The notes: a model not told the origin generated them from the letters alone. Positions 1 through 8,173 are shown, counted from the stretch's first letter. The stretch: DNA of 15,051 bases from Lachnospiraceae bacterium (GCA_900767585.1 CAAFZP010000142.1:1-15051); one strand, 5' to 3'. A program made the numbers and translations.

Positions 1-1
1 C

Positions 2-451
2 AAGAGTGGGCTTTTTACCGCAATCGTACAGGAAGCGGCAGATGGTCTGATGGAGATGTATATGCAGAGCATACAGAGGGCAACCGAGTGCCCGGATATA
101 AATCGGGTCATGCAGGAAGGCAACGAGGGAACCGATCAGGTATTGGCATATATCTATCAGTACAAGGAAGAATTTCAGCTTCTATTCTGCCATTCGGAGG
201 GAACCGAATATGAGGATTATTTTGATAAGCTCGCGGCAATCGAGGAGAAGAATTACAGTATATTTGCAAAGAAGTATGCGAAGGAGAATGCAGCAGTCGA
301 TGATTTTTTTATTCACGTATTCTGCAGAAATGGCTGGCATTATATCTACGAGGTGTTGACACACGACAAGTCATACGATGAGGCAGCAGCATTTATGAAG
401 AATGTACAAATCTTCAATTTCGCAGGCTGGAAAAAGGTTTTTGGATTGTGA
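2..451 (+). CDS. TetR/AcrR-type regulator, C-terminal part (5' end outside window)
   Basis: The reading frame is open from the window edge, so the N-terminal DNA-binding domain lies upstream and is not seen. The first visible residues, KSGLFTAIVQEA, match the segment just after the helix-turn-helix in TetR proteins, where a recognition helix is followed by a 'K..LF..I' stretch. The remaining roughly 140 residues are all-helical and fit a ligand-binding and dimerisation domain, ending in FAGWKKVFGL. The gene sits 101 bp upstream of an ABC transporter pair on the same strand, and inverted repeats lie in the gap, so it probably represses that transporter. The ATG at 50 is internal and is not the start. 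Family assignment is reasonable; the ligand is unknown. Confidence 0.75.
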   Translation, partial: KSGLFTAIVQEAADGLMEMYMQSIQRATECPDINRVMQEGNEGTDQVLAYIYQYKEEFQLLFCHSEGTEYEDYFDKLAAIEEKNYSIFAKKYAKENAAVDDFFIHVFCRNGWHYIYEVLTHDKSYDEAAAFMKNVQIFNFAGWKKVFGL

Positions 452-464
452 ACATATGATAACA

Positions 465-490
465 GGCAGTGCATAGTGATGTGCACTGCC
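465..490. repeat. Inverted repeat after the TetR gene (9-bp perfect arms)
   Basis: GGCAGTGCA (465-473) and TGCACTGCC (482-490) pair perfectly around an 8-nt loop. It starts 13 bp after the TetR stop. A run of A rather than T follows on the + strand, so it is not a textbook intrinsic terminator for the regulator. It may be an attenuating hairpin or a protein-binding site. Confidence 0.5.
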
Positions 491-505
491 AAAAAAATAA
501 AATAC

Positions 506-525
506 AAGTTAGCAAGAGCTAACTT
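506..525. promoter_or_regulatory. Palindromic operator candidate upstream of the ABC transporter
   Basis: AAGTTAGC (506-513) and GCTAACTT (518-525) form a perfect 8-bp inverted repeat with the 4-nt spacer AAGA, ending 27 bp before the transporter ATG. The location suits a repressor site for the flanking TetR protein. The GTTAG/CTAAC half-sites also resemble the core of DtxR/IdeR iron boxes, although the spacing differs, so an iron-dependent regulator is an alternative. A TAAAAT that could serve as a -10 overlaps the right arm at 525-530, but no good -35 was found. Confidence 0.5.
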
Positions 526-552
526 AAAATAAACGTTCAAGGAGGTTTTGTC

Positions 553-2343
553 ATGAAGGCAAAAAAGCAAAGTGCAATGTCAAGACTTATGAAAATTGCC
601 GGAACGCATAAGTATTTTTCCTATGCATCCTGCGTCTTGGCAGCGATCAGTGCCTGGGTTGCGCTGATTCCGTTTTATGATGTGTGGCGCATCATAAAGG
701 AGGTCTTGGAAGTAAGACCGGATTATTCTAACGCAACGCATATCACATCATATGGGTGGCAGGCAGTTGGATTCGCCCTGCTTGCAATGGTGCTTTATAT
801 CGGATCTTTGATGTGTTCCCACAAGGCAGCATTCCGCGTGCAGGCAAATATGCGTACTACGATGATGAATCACATCATGAAGCTTCCGCTTGGTTATGTG
901 GAGGCAGAAGGAACCGGAAAGATCCGGAAAATCGTTATGGATTCCTCCGCGGCGACAGAGACATTTCTGGCACACAACCTGCCGGATAAGGTCGTATCAA
1001 GAGCAACTCCGATCGGTCTGCTTGTGCTGATGGCAAGCTTTGACTGGCGCCTTGGCCTGATCAGTTTGATTCCTGCCGTATGCGCATTTCTTATCATGGG
1101 TACGATGATGATGGGACCGAAGATGGCAGAGGATATGAAGAAGTATCAGAACTCGTTAGAGACGATGTCATCCGAGGCGGTGGAGTATGTGCGGGGCGTA
1201 CCGGTCTTAAAGACATTTGGACAGACGATCTTCTCATTCAAGCGGTTTAAGGCGGCCATTGACGAATATGAGAAATGGACAATCGATTACACGAAATCCA
1301 TGATGATTCCGATGATCGGATTCACGGTATTTTGCAATGGTATATTTGCAGCGCTGATTGTAGCCGCGTATACATTAGGTGGAAATACAGTCACAGACAA
1401 ATTCGTATTGAACCTGATCTTCTACATATTGGTGACTTCGGTACTTACCACAACGCTGATGAAGGTTGCATATGCAGGCGAATCGCAGATGCTCGTCGAG
1501 GATGCATTGAACCGGATGGATGCGGTGCTAAATGCGAAGGAGCTTCCGGAGGCAGCAAATAAGCAGACACCGAAGGATGCGTCCATTGCATTGAAGGATG
1601 TGACATTTACTTACGATGAGGCAAAGGCAAATGCCATCGATGGAATCACGCTTTCTGTGCCGGCGGGCTCGCATATCGCGTTTGTCGGTCCGTCCGGTGG
1701 CGGCAAGACGACGCTCGCGTCGCTGATCGCCAGATTCTGGGATGTCAAGAGTGGCAGCATCGAGATCGGGGGTGTAGATGTGAAGAACATCGACGGCAAA
1801 GAGCTGATGAACCAAGTGTCGTATGTATTTCAGGATAGTAAGCTTCTTAAGACCACGATTTTGGAAAATGTCCGTATGGGCAGACCGGATGCGACGGATG
1901 CCGAGGTAATGGACGCGCTGGAGAAGGCACAGTGCAGCGACATCATCGAGAAGCTTCCGGAGGGTGTGAACACGGTGATCGGCTCAAAGGGAACGTATGT
2001 ATCCGGTGGTGAGATGCAGCGACTGTCAATCGCGCGTGCATTTCTTAAAAATGCGCCGATCCTGATCTTAGATGAGGCGACTGCATTTGCCGATCCGGAC
2101 AATGAGAGACAGGTACAGCGTGCATTTGAGAATCTGTCCAAGGATAAGACGGTGATCATGATCGCACATCGTCTGTCGACTGTGACAAATGCAGACAAAA
2201 TCTATGTATTGAAGGACGGAAAGATTGCAGAGTCTGGTACACATGATGCACTGGCAGCCAAGGATGGCATCTACACGCACATGTGGAACGAATATAACAA
2301 GTCTGTGAACTGGCAGGTAGGAAAGGCAGGTGCAACCGCATGA
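553..2343 (+). CDS. ABC half-transporter 1 (permease fused to ATPase)
   Basis: This 596-residue half-transporter has an N-terminal six-helix-type membrane domain (about residues 20-310) and a C-terminal nucleotide-binding domain. Visible motifs are an A-loop Tyr354, Walker A GPSGGGKTT (379-387), Q-loop Gln427, signature VSGGE (483-487), Walker B ILILDE (503-508) and H-loop His539. The catalytic Glu508 is present. The D-loop region reads EATAFADPDNE instead of the usual SALD type, which I associate with YbtP/IrtA-like siderophore transporters. An AAGGAGG site lies 7 nt before the ATG. The stop overlaps the next gene as ATGA, so the two halves are translationally coupled and probably form a heterodimer. 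The direction of transport and the substrate cannot be read from sequence; drug or peptide export is the main alternative. Confidence 0.9.
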   Translation: MKAKKQSAMSRLMKIAGTHKYFSYASCVLAAISAWVALIPFYDVWRIIKEVLEVRPDYSNATHITSYGWQAVGFALLAMVLYIGSLMCSHKAAFRVQANMRTTMMNHIMKLPLGYVEAEGTGKIRKIVMDSSAATETFLAHNLPDKVVSRATPIGLLVLMASFDWRLGLISLIPAVCAFLIMGTMMMGPKMAEDMKKYQNSLETMSSEAVEYVRGVPVLKTFGQTIFSFKRFKAAIDEYEKWTIDYTKSMMIPMIGFTVFCNGIFAALIVAAYTLGGNTVTDKFVLNLIFYILVTSVLTTTLMKVAYAGESQMLVEDALNRMDAVLNAKELPEAANKQTPKDASIALKDVTFTYDEAKANAIDGITLSVPAGSHIAFVGPSGGGKTTLASLIARFWDVKSGSIEIGGVDVKNIDGKELMNQVSYVFQDSKLLKTTILENVRMGRPDATDAEVMDALEKAQCSDIIEKLPEGVNTVIGSKGTYVSGGEMQRLSIARAFLKNAPILILDEATAFADPDNERQVQRAFENLSKDKTVIMIAHRLSTVTNADKIYVLKDGKIAESGTHDALAAKDGIYTHMWNEYNKSVNWQVGKAGATA

Positions 2344-4073
2344 TCGAGAAATTGAAACATAAATACGCACTGTCCGAAAACGGTGCAAAGAATATGATAA
2401 AGGCGTTTGTGGCAGTCACGATCGCGAATCTTGTGCTGATGCTTCCGGTTGGCCTTCTGTATCAGCTTACCTCATATTTGCTCGATGGCAAGGTGCCGAA
2501 GGATAAGCTCGGATTCTTCATCGGTGGAATCGTCGTTGTATTTGTGCTTGTTGCAGTTACAACTTATTTTCAATATAACGCAACCTTCTTTTCCACCTAT
2601 GTGGAAAGTGGTGTTCGTAGACGTGCGCTTGCCGAGAAGCTTCGCCGCCTTCCACTTTCCTTCTTCGGTAAGAAGGATCTGTCTGATCTGACGAATACGA
2701 TCATGTCAGACTGTGCATTGTTAGAGACCGGAAGCTCCCACTGGATTCCGGAGCTGATCGGTTCGATGATCTCGACAACGATCATTGTAATTGGATTGTT
2801 GTTCTTCAACTGGAAGATGGCACTTGCCGCTGTATGGGTGATGCCGATCGCATTTATCATCGTACTGACTTCCAGAAAAGGTCTGAAGTCTGTCCAGAAG
2901 AAGACAATGACATACAAGCTTTCCTGTCTCGATGGGATTCAGGAAGGATTGGAGACAATCCGTGACCTGCGTTCAAACAACATGACAGAGACATACATGG
3001 AAGGACTTGATAAGAAGATCAAAGCCGTAGAGAAAAATGCAATCGTGCTGGAGTTCAAGAATGCAGCCTATGTATGTTCGGCACAGATGATCTTAAAGCT
3101 CGGCATCGGAACGGTTGCACTGGTTGGAAGTATCCTGCTTGTAAAGGGAGAGATCAATGTACTGACATTGTTTGTATTCCTGCTTGTTGTAACAAGAATG
3201 TATGAGCCTTTGCAGATCGCATTGCAGAACCTGTCAGCGCTGATCAGTCTCGAGCCAAGCTGTGAGCGTATGGATGAGATTTTGTCACACGAAGAACAGA
3301 CCGGCGCAGAGACACTGACGAATAAGGGCTATGATATTGTATTTGACCATGTTGCATTTGCCTATGACAGTGGTGAGCAGGTGCTTTCGGATGTCAGCTT
3401 CACGGCAAAGCAGGGGCAGGTAACAGCCCTGATCGGACCATCCGGTGGCGGTAAGACGACTGTATCGAGACTGGCGGCAAGATTCTGGGATATCCAGAAA
3501 GGTACCGTCACAGTCGGAGGTATGGATGTATCGAAGATCGAGCCGGAGACATTACTTTCCCTGTATTCTATCGTGTTCCAGGATGTAACACTCTTTAACA
3601 ACACGGTTATGGAGAATATCCGGATCGGACGGAAGGATGCAACAGACGAGGAAGTTATGGCAGCAGCCAGACTTGCAAACTGTACCGATTTTATCGAGAA
3701 ATTACCGGACAAATGGAACACCATGATCGGTGAAAACGGTTCCGAATTATCCGGTGGTGAACGTCAGCGAATCTCCATCGCACGTGCATTCTTAAAGGAC
3801 GCACCGATCATCCTGATGGATGAGGCAACTGCTTCTCTGGATGTGGATAATGAGTCCGTGATTCAGGAGTCCATCTCCAAGCTGATCCGCAACAAGACCG
3901 TTCTGGTCATCGCGCACCGTATGCGTACGGTTGATGGCGTGGATCAGATCGTCGTATTGAAGGATGGCGTGGTAGCTGAGCAGGGAACACCGTCAGTGTT
4001 GAAGGAGAAGAACGGCATCTATAAGCATATGGTCGATGTGCAGTTAGAGAGCGAACAGTGGAAATATAATTAG
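2340..4073 (+). CDS. ABC half-transporter 2 (permease fused to ATPase)
   Basis: This 577-residue partner of the upstream half-transporter overlaps it by 4 nt (ATGA). It has an N-terminal membrane domain with hydrophobic segments near residues 20-45, 55-80, 135-180 and 245-290, followed by an ATPase domain. Motifs are Walker A GPSGGGKTT (366-374), Q-loop Gln414, signature LSGGE (470-474), Walker B IILMDE (490-495) and H-loop His526. The D-loop is the ordinary ATASLD type, unlike the partner. All catalytic residues are intact, so both ATP sites look functional. Iron/siderophore-type (YbtQ/IrtB-like) or multidrug export are the likely roles; no substrate-binding protein is nearby. A strong terminator follows the gene. 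Confidence 0.9.
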   Translation: MIEKLKHKYALSENGAKNMIKAFVAVTIANLVLMLPVGLLYQLTSYLLDGKVPKDKLGFFIGGIVVVFVLVAVTTYFQYNATFFSTYVESGVRRRALAEKLRRLPLSFFGKKDLSDLTNTIMSDCALLETGSSHWIPELIGSMISTTIIVIGLLFFNWKMALAAVWVMPIAFIIVLTSRKGLKSVQKKTMTYKLSCLDGIQEGLETIRDLRSNNMTETYMEGLDKKIKAVEKNAIVLEFKNAAYVCSAQMILKLGIGTVALVGSILLVKGEINVLTLFVFLLVVTRMYEPLQIALQNLSALISLEPSCERMDEILSHEEQTGAETLTNKGYDIVFDHVAFAYDSGEQVLSDVSFTAKQGQVTALIGPSGGGKTTVSRLAARFWDIQKGTVTVGGMDVSKIEPETLLSLYSIVFQDVTLFNNTVMENIRIGRKDATDEEVMAAARLANCTDFIEKLPDKWNTMIGENGSELSGGERQRISIARAFLKDAPIILMDEATASLDVDNESVIQESISKLIRNKTVLVIAHRMRTVDGVDQIVVLKDGVVAEQGTPSVLKEKNGIYKHMVDVQLESEQWKYN

Positions 4074-4116
4074 AAAACACTGACAGGTGTTCAAAAACTT
4101 ACATATTTATAAATAA

Positions 4117-4167
4117 ATCCTCTTATTTTCGTTAATATATGAAGCGTTAAAAAATAAGAGGATTTTT
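4117..4167 (+). terminator. Intrinsic terminator after the ABC transporter pair
   Basis: ATCCTCTTATTTT (4117-4129) pairs perfectly with AAAATAAGAGGAT (4151-4163). A T-run follows (4163-4167) and two further A-T pairs are possible at the base. The 21-nt loop is large. It closes the regulator-transporter unit and separates it from the next, AT-rich unit. Confidence 0.8.
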
Positions 4168-4191
4168 CTATGCCGGTCAACCATAATTTTG

Positions 4192-4220
4192 TTGCGATGA
4201 AAACGTAGAAACAATATAAT
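4192..4220 (+). promoter_or_regulatory. Sigma-A-type promoter for the effector-lipoprotein unit
   Basis: TTGCGA (4192-4197) and TATAAT (4215-4220) are separated by exactly 17 bp. Transcription would start near 4227 and leave a leader of about 125 nt before the GTG at 4353. Nothing I recognise as a riboswitch lies in this leader. Confidence 0.65.
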
Positions 4221-4352
4221 ATTAATGTGGAAATAGTAAAGTAACCGATGGTATAGATGTAGAGGCATAGTGGCGTAGGTAAATAAAGATGGACAAAGTG
4301 TATTACCATTGCTATAGGGCTAAGAATATTATTGAAGGCAAGGAGGGATTAT

Positions 4353-5582
4353 GTGTCAAAAATAAATATGGATATTACTCAATCCGTTTCTTTAGCTAAA
4401 AAACAAAAAGAAATATCTAAAGAACTGGAAAAAATACTTGCAAGTATCACTTTAATAAAAGAAAGATTGAAATTGGATATTAACTATACCGGAAATATTC
4501 AAAAAAAATTAAATGTGTTAATAGAGGAAATAAAAAAAGAGAATGTAAGTGTAATAACTTTATCGAATCAATTATTTGATATTATTGAGCTTTACAAAAG
4601 GACTGAAATGGGATTAGCTCCAATGGAACTGGAGTCGGAAAGAACAGAATTACAAGAACTGATTAATGATTACGATAAAAATAGTATTACTTTTGATATG
4701 GACGATAAAAATGGTTCTTATGGTTCGGATCAGGGAAATATGGCACATCATAAAAAAGGACTATGGTTTTTCGGATTTCGGTGGTTTGAGGATGAAGAGT
4801 TATATGCATATATAAGAAAGCATCCCAGATATAAAAAATATACACAAACGCAAATTGCAAAGTTGATGGATGAAATTAACAATGAAGGCTGTGGCTATGC
4901 TGCTATCGTGAATAATATATTTTTAGAATATGAAGGTCGGGAAAAAGAGTTTGAAAAGACGTTTGGGTTTCCAATGTATGGAAAAGATGGGAAATTAAAT
5001 TATGATTATTTGATTGTGGATTTTTATGCTTCAACAGATGACAAGTATTTCCTTGACGATAAGGATGGAGCGGTCGCTTTGGCGAATGATGTCATGCTGC
5101 AATATGTAGACAATCCGGACGATTTTCGGAAAAAATATGGCTGTGATATGTACAATGGAAATGCGATAAATCCAGAGGCACAGCAGAAAATTTTGGATGA
5201 GTATAAAGATTTCGGGAATGAAGTTGAGTTGAAAATAGAAGGAACAACATTATATTCGTTGTCAAACCGATTCGATCATTATATGAATGAAAAAGGTTTA
5301 TCATTTGAAAATGATTATTATTATGATCTGAGCCAGGAGGATATTCAGAATCGTTTGGATCAGGGAGAAAACGTAAATATTGCAACCAGAGGGTTTAATT
5401 TGTATACGGAAGATGGAAGAGCTGCTCAAAAAAATGTAGATGGGCATTGGATGACAATTACTGGAATTACAGATGATGGACGTTATATTGTTTCAAGTTG
5501 GGGAGAACGATATTTTTTGAATCCAGCAGAATTAAACACTGATGGAACCCAATTTATGGTTACGGATATTTCACCCAAGTAA
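4353..5582 (+). CDS. Putative type VII-secreted effector with papain-like cysteine peptidase domain
   Basis: The start is GTG 4353: AGGAGG at 4341-4346 sits 6 nt upstream, whereas a TTG at 4332 would place this site inside the gene. The 409-residue product has no signal peptide. Residues 1-90 are heptad-rich helix ending in IIELYKRTE, resembling WXG100/LXG-like export domains. The C-terminal half carries a papain-like triad: Cys180 in EGCGYAAI, His365 in DGHWMTITGI, and SSWGE at 381-385, where papain has Asn-Ser-Trp-Gly, so the third residue would be Ser381. A segment between them appears duplicated (about 193-213 and 251-271). Base composition is clearly more AT-rich than in the neighbours. 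A lipoprotein gene follows 12 bp downstream, as in toxin-immunity pairs. Secretion and target are inference; no secretion machinery is in the window. Confidence 0.6.
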   Translation: MSKINMDITQSVSLAKKQKEISKELEKILASITLIKERLKLDINYTGNIQKKLNVLIEEIKKENVSVITLSNQLFDIIELYKRTEMGLAPMELESERTELQELINDYDKNSITFDMDDKNGSYGSDQGNMAHHKKGLWFFGFRWFEDEELYAYIRKHPRYKKYTQTQIAKLMDEINNEGCGYAAIVNNIFLEYEGREKEFEKTFGFPMYGKDGKLNYDYLIVDFYASTDDKYFLDDKDGAVALANDVMLQYVDNPDDFRKKYGCDMYNGNAINPEAQQKILDEYKDFGNEVELKIEGTTLYSLSNRFDHYMNEKGLSFENDYYYDLSQEDIQNRLDQGENVNIATRGFNLYTEDGRAAQKNVDGHWMTITGITDDGRYIVSSWGERYFLNPAELNTDGTQFMVTDISPK

Positions 5583-5594
5583 AAGGAGAATGAT

Positions 5595-5951
5595 GTGAGA
5601 CGGTATAAAATTATTGTTGTATGTATTTGTGTGCTTTTGACTGGGTGCGGAAGAGAAAATGGAAATATAAAAAGGTCTGAAGCCAATATAGAAATTCAAG
5701 AAAAGCAGGAGGAAGTATCTATGAATCGAGAAGTTTGTGAAGTAATAAAAACAGATAAGTATTTTGAATTAAAAAATACAAAAAACGAAATCTATCAGTT
5801 GGATATATCATATAAGGCGGATTATAATCTAGGAGATTCGGTGATATTTATCTATTCCGGACGGGATAAAATACAAGATAATTTGTATTTGGCAGATGTG
5901 TACGCAATATACCCGAATGATTTAACAGAATTAAAACCAGCGTATCATTAA
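5595..5951 (+). CDS. Small lipoprotein, candidate immunity protein
   Basis: This 118-residue protein begins at a GTG, with AAAAGGAG 6 nt upstream and only 12 bp after the effector stop, so the two are probably co-translated. Residues 1-18 form a lipoprotein signal: MRRYK, a hydrophobic stretch, and the lipobox LLTGC with Cys18 as the lipidated residue. A charged linker follows, then a beta-rich domain (about 48-105) with a 'YQLDIS...GDSVIFIYS' pattern resembling a small beta-barrel or OB-like fold. It would sit on the outer face of the cytoplasmic membrane. Its position directly after a candidate secreted peptidase suggests that it protects the producer, but no immunity family was recognised. 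Composition is AT-rich like the upstream gene. Confidence 0.65.
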   Translation: MRRYKIIVVCICVLLTGCGRENGNIKRSEANIEIQEKQEEVSMNREVCEVIKTDKYFELKNTKNEIYQLDISYKADYNLGDSVIFIYSGRDKIQDNLYLADVYAIYPNDLTELKPAYH

Positions 5952-5977
5952 AATGAAAAGATGAGGAGAAAAAGTTC

Positions 5978-6628
5978 ATGCGTTATTACATTGCAGATTT
6001 ACATTTCTGCCATGAAAATTTGAATACCCGTATGGATTGCCGTGGTTTTGAGAGCGGCGAAGCCATGAATGAATATATGATCGCACAGTGGAATTCGCGC
6101 GTGCGTAAGCGTGATGAGGTTGTGATCTTAGGGGATTTCTGCATCTCCAAGAAGGGAGAAATTGCGAATGTCATTCTTGAACGGTTGAATGGCAGGAAGT
6201 ACCTGATCCTCGGGAACCATGATTATTTTGCGGCAAATAAGCAGTTTGATCCATCGCATTTTGAATGGATCACGCATTACAGGGAAATCAATGATAACAA
6301 CCGCAAGGTAATCCTGTGTCATTATCCGGTCATGTGCTACAACGGACAGTACCGCCGGAATGCGAAGGGGGAACCGAAGACATACATGCTGTATGGACAT
6401 GTGCATAACACGTATGACGAGTACCTGATCAATGAATTCCAGCGCCAGACGCGTGCAGCCACGCGCCCGGTGCTTGGAAAGGATGGTGCCGAAGAGGTCG
6501 TCTCGATTCCGTGTCAGATGATCAACTGCTTCTGCATGTTCTCGGATTATGTTCCGCTCACGCTCGATGAATGGATCGAAGTGGATCGCAAGCGGCGGGA
6601 AATGATGAAGCGGGAAGATTATATCTAG
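5978..6628 (+). CDS. Calcineurin-like metallophosphoesterase (copy 1)
   Basis: This 216-residue protein carries the metallophosphoesterase metal-binding series in order: DLH (Asp7, His9), GDF (Asp53), GNHD (79-82), His115 in CHYP and GHVH (140-143). It has no signal peptide, so it is cytosolic. A GAGGAG site lies 9 nt before the ATG. The gene follows the lipoprotein by 26 bp without a terminator and may be read from the same transcript, yet its composition is richer in GC, so it probably belongs to the older chromosome. Its substrate (phosphodiester or phosphomonoester) cannot be inferred. It is a paralogue of the gene at 11167. Its last 4 nt overlap the convergent gene that ends at 6625. Confidence 0.88.
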   Translation: MRYYIADLHFCHENLNTRMDCRGFESGEAMNEYMIAQWNSRVRKRDEVVILGDFCISKKGEIANVILERLNGRKYLILGNHDYFAANKQFDPSHFEWITHYREINDNNRKVILCHYPVMCYNGQYRRNAKGEPKTYMLYGHVHNTYDEYLINEFQRQTRAATRPVLGKDGAEEVVSIPCQMINCFCMFSDYVPLTLDEWIEVDRKRREMMKREDYI

Positions 6629-7254
6629 GAGGTTTTCTTTTTCGATGACTCCATCCGGCTGTACCGGAAGTCACAGCAGGTTGCACCTTCCGCGATCGTT
6701 TGTGTCCGGACTAAGCGCATATGCATCATATCAGCGAGCACATAGTCCATGCGGCAGAGATATTTGGCAAGTTCGAAACAGCCCTCATCCCGGCACAGAC
6801 TGCAGATGCCGCATGTATGATAATCATAGCCAAGCTCGAAATCATCATTCGCGCCGCCTTCTAAGATGTCAACCACCCAGTCATTTTCGTATTTACGTTT
6901 ATGGGAGTCAGCAGACCACTTTTTCCGGGCTGGAAGCTTCTTCACATCGAGATAGCTGTCTGCATTTCCTACGACCTTGTGGAACAACTGATTGGCGGAG
7001 AGTCCGTCCTTATACAGGGCATAGCATTCCTCCGGAGATAAGGTTGTGTTCCGGTTTAATGCGATGAAATATGCACCCATGCAATAAGAACTCATCAGCC
7101 GGGATTTGCCGATATCCTTGGCGCGTGTCAGGATGGCGCGGTATTCCTGTTTGATCGCCTTGCTGTCAATCTGCAAATGCTGTCTTTTTGCCTGCTTCAT
7201 GCAGGAGCTGTGATAAAAATATCCAAATAATTTCTGTGAGAATCCGTACTTCAA
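6625..7254 (-). CDS. L-2-amino-thiazoline-4-carboxylate hydrolase-family protein
   Basis: This 209-residue protein is Cys-rich, with CGICSLCRDEGC (148-159), Cys167, and the end motif RTQTIAEGATCCDFRY (183-198). This pattern matches the ATC hydrolase family, whose founding enzyme opens 2-aminothiazoline-4-carboxylate to S- or N-carbamoylcysteine. Many members have no tested activity, so the substrate here is open. The chosen start is TTG 7254, using AAAGGA that overlaps the end of the upstream methyltransferase; the only other early start, Met19, has no ribosome binding site. It lies 5 bp after the methyltransferase stop, which implies an operon. The 3' end overlaps the convergent phosphoesterase by 4 nt. 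Confidence 0.7.
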   Translation of the reverse strand: MKYGFSQKLFGYFYHSSCMKQAKRQHLQIDSKAIKQEYRAILTRAKDIGKSRLMSSYCMGAYFIALNRNTTLSPEECYALYKDGLSANQLFHKVVGNADSYLDVKKLPARKKWSADSHKRKYENDWVVDILEGGANDDFELGYDYHTCGICSLCRDEGCFELAKYLCRMDYVLADMMHMRLVRTQTIAEGATCCDFRYSRMESSKKKTS

Positions 7255-7259
7255 CTAAA

Positions 7260-8099
7260 TCATCCTTTCTTGGCAAAATCTATCTCAATGATCTGGCACA
7301 TCTTGGACTTATCCAGATGACGGAATACCATGTTCGTTATGAAGCCGAAACGCTTATCAAGCGGGCGGTAACCTTCCAGATAGCCGTTGCTCTGCGCGGA
7401 GGCAATGTGACTGCTCCAGCCTTTCAACACAGCTACATCGTCAACACTGAAATAGACACTGATGTCTTTCATTTCGAAGCCTTTGAGCCATACCTTCAAC
7501 ATACTCTTTAATCCCTTTTTCTTTGTTGCGTCGAAGACGAGCTTCCCGCCGGGGAAACGTTCTGCCATCGCTGAGAAAAGCTGCTTCACATCATCAGTCT
7601 TAAAATAATAAAATACACCGGACGCAAAAAATACAATGCCATCCTCTGGGCGGAAATCAATCTGATCAAACCACGAAAGATCATTCAGATCGCAGGCGAT
7701 GTTCGTCTCGCGTTCGCGGTCTCCAAGCAGTTCATTGCGGGCGGCAATCGCATCCGGGAAATCCAGATTAAAGGCGCGCGCCTGTCCGTTATCTACCTGC
7801 CGGAATGTTGTATCGAGTCCGCATCCAAGGTTTACGACGCAGGCTTTCGGATGGCCTTTTAAGTATGTGCGGCATACGCTTGCCATATCAAATTGCCGTG
7901 TGGCACCCATGATCGAACCGATCTTTCCAATCTTGCCGCTCATCTGGTCTGATACCTGAAAGTCGACGTGGGAGAAAATCTCCTGACAATCGTGATCCAT
8001 GAAGATATCAGGGTATCGGTCCATCGCCTGTTTTCTTCCATAGAGTGGAATTAAGAGTGTCTCCTGTACGGTTCCCGGTTCAATTTTTATCCTTTTCAT
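7260..8099 (-). CDS. SAM-dependent methyltransferase, leucine carboxyl methyltransferase type
   Basis: The 279-residue product has the class I SAM-binding motif VVNLGCGLDT (88-97) and an acidic residue in NLDFPDAI (Asp113) at the end of strand 2, the usual ribose contact. A later FFASGVFYYF segment fits motif IV/post-I. The overall arrangement matches the LCMT/PPM group of O-methyltransferases, which in bacteria act on small molecules or polyketide-like substrates. An AAGGAGG site precedes the ATG by about 6 nt. It is the middle gene of a minus-strand group: TetR regulator, methyltransferase, ATC hydrolase-like protein. No terminator separates it from the regulator 74 bp upstream. The substrate is unknown. 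Confidence 0.82.
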   Translation of the reverse strand: MKRIKIEPGTVQETLLIPLYGRKQAMDRYPDIFMDHDCQEIFSHVDFQVSDQMSGKIGKIGSIMGATRQFDMASVCRTYLKGHPKACVVNLGCGLDTTFRQVDNGQARAFNLDFPDAIAARNELLGDRERETNIACDLNDLSWFDQIDFRPEDGIVFFASGVFYYFKTDDVKQLFSAMAERFPGGKLVFDATKKKGLKSMLKVWLKGFEMKDISVYFSVDDVAVLKGWSSHIASAQSNGYLEGYRPLDKRFGFITNMVFRHLDKSKMCQIIEIDFAKKG

Positions 8100-8173
8100 A
8101 GGTTCCTCCTTGTAAATAAATCAATGTGCGTATTGAATTCATATATGTGTATTTTTTATATCTGCTTCATGGA

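Noticed and set aside
4091..4309. A 72-codon minus-strand frame in the gap after the ABC genes
   Set aside because: It overlaps a terminator and a good plus-strand promoter; its hydrophobic product is what AT-rich DNA gives by chance.
4332..4352. TTG 4332 as start of the putative effector
   Set aside because: The AGGAGG at 4341-4346 would lie inside the coding region; GTG 4353 has correct spacing to it.
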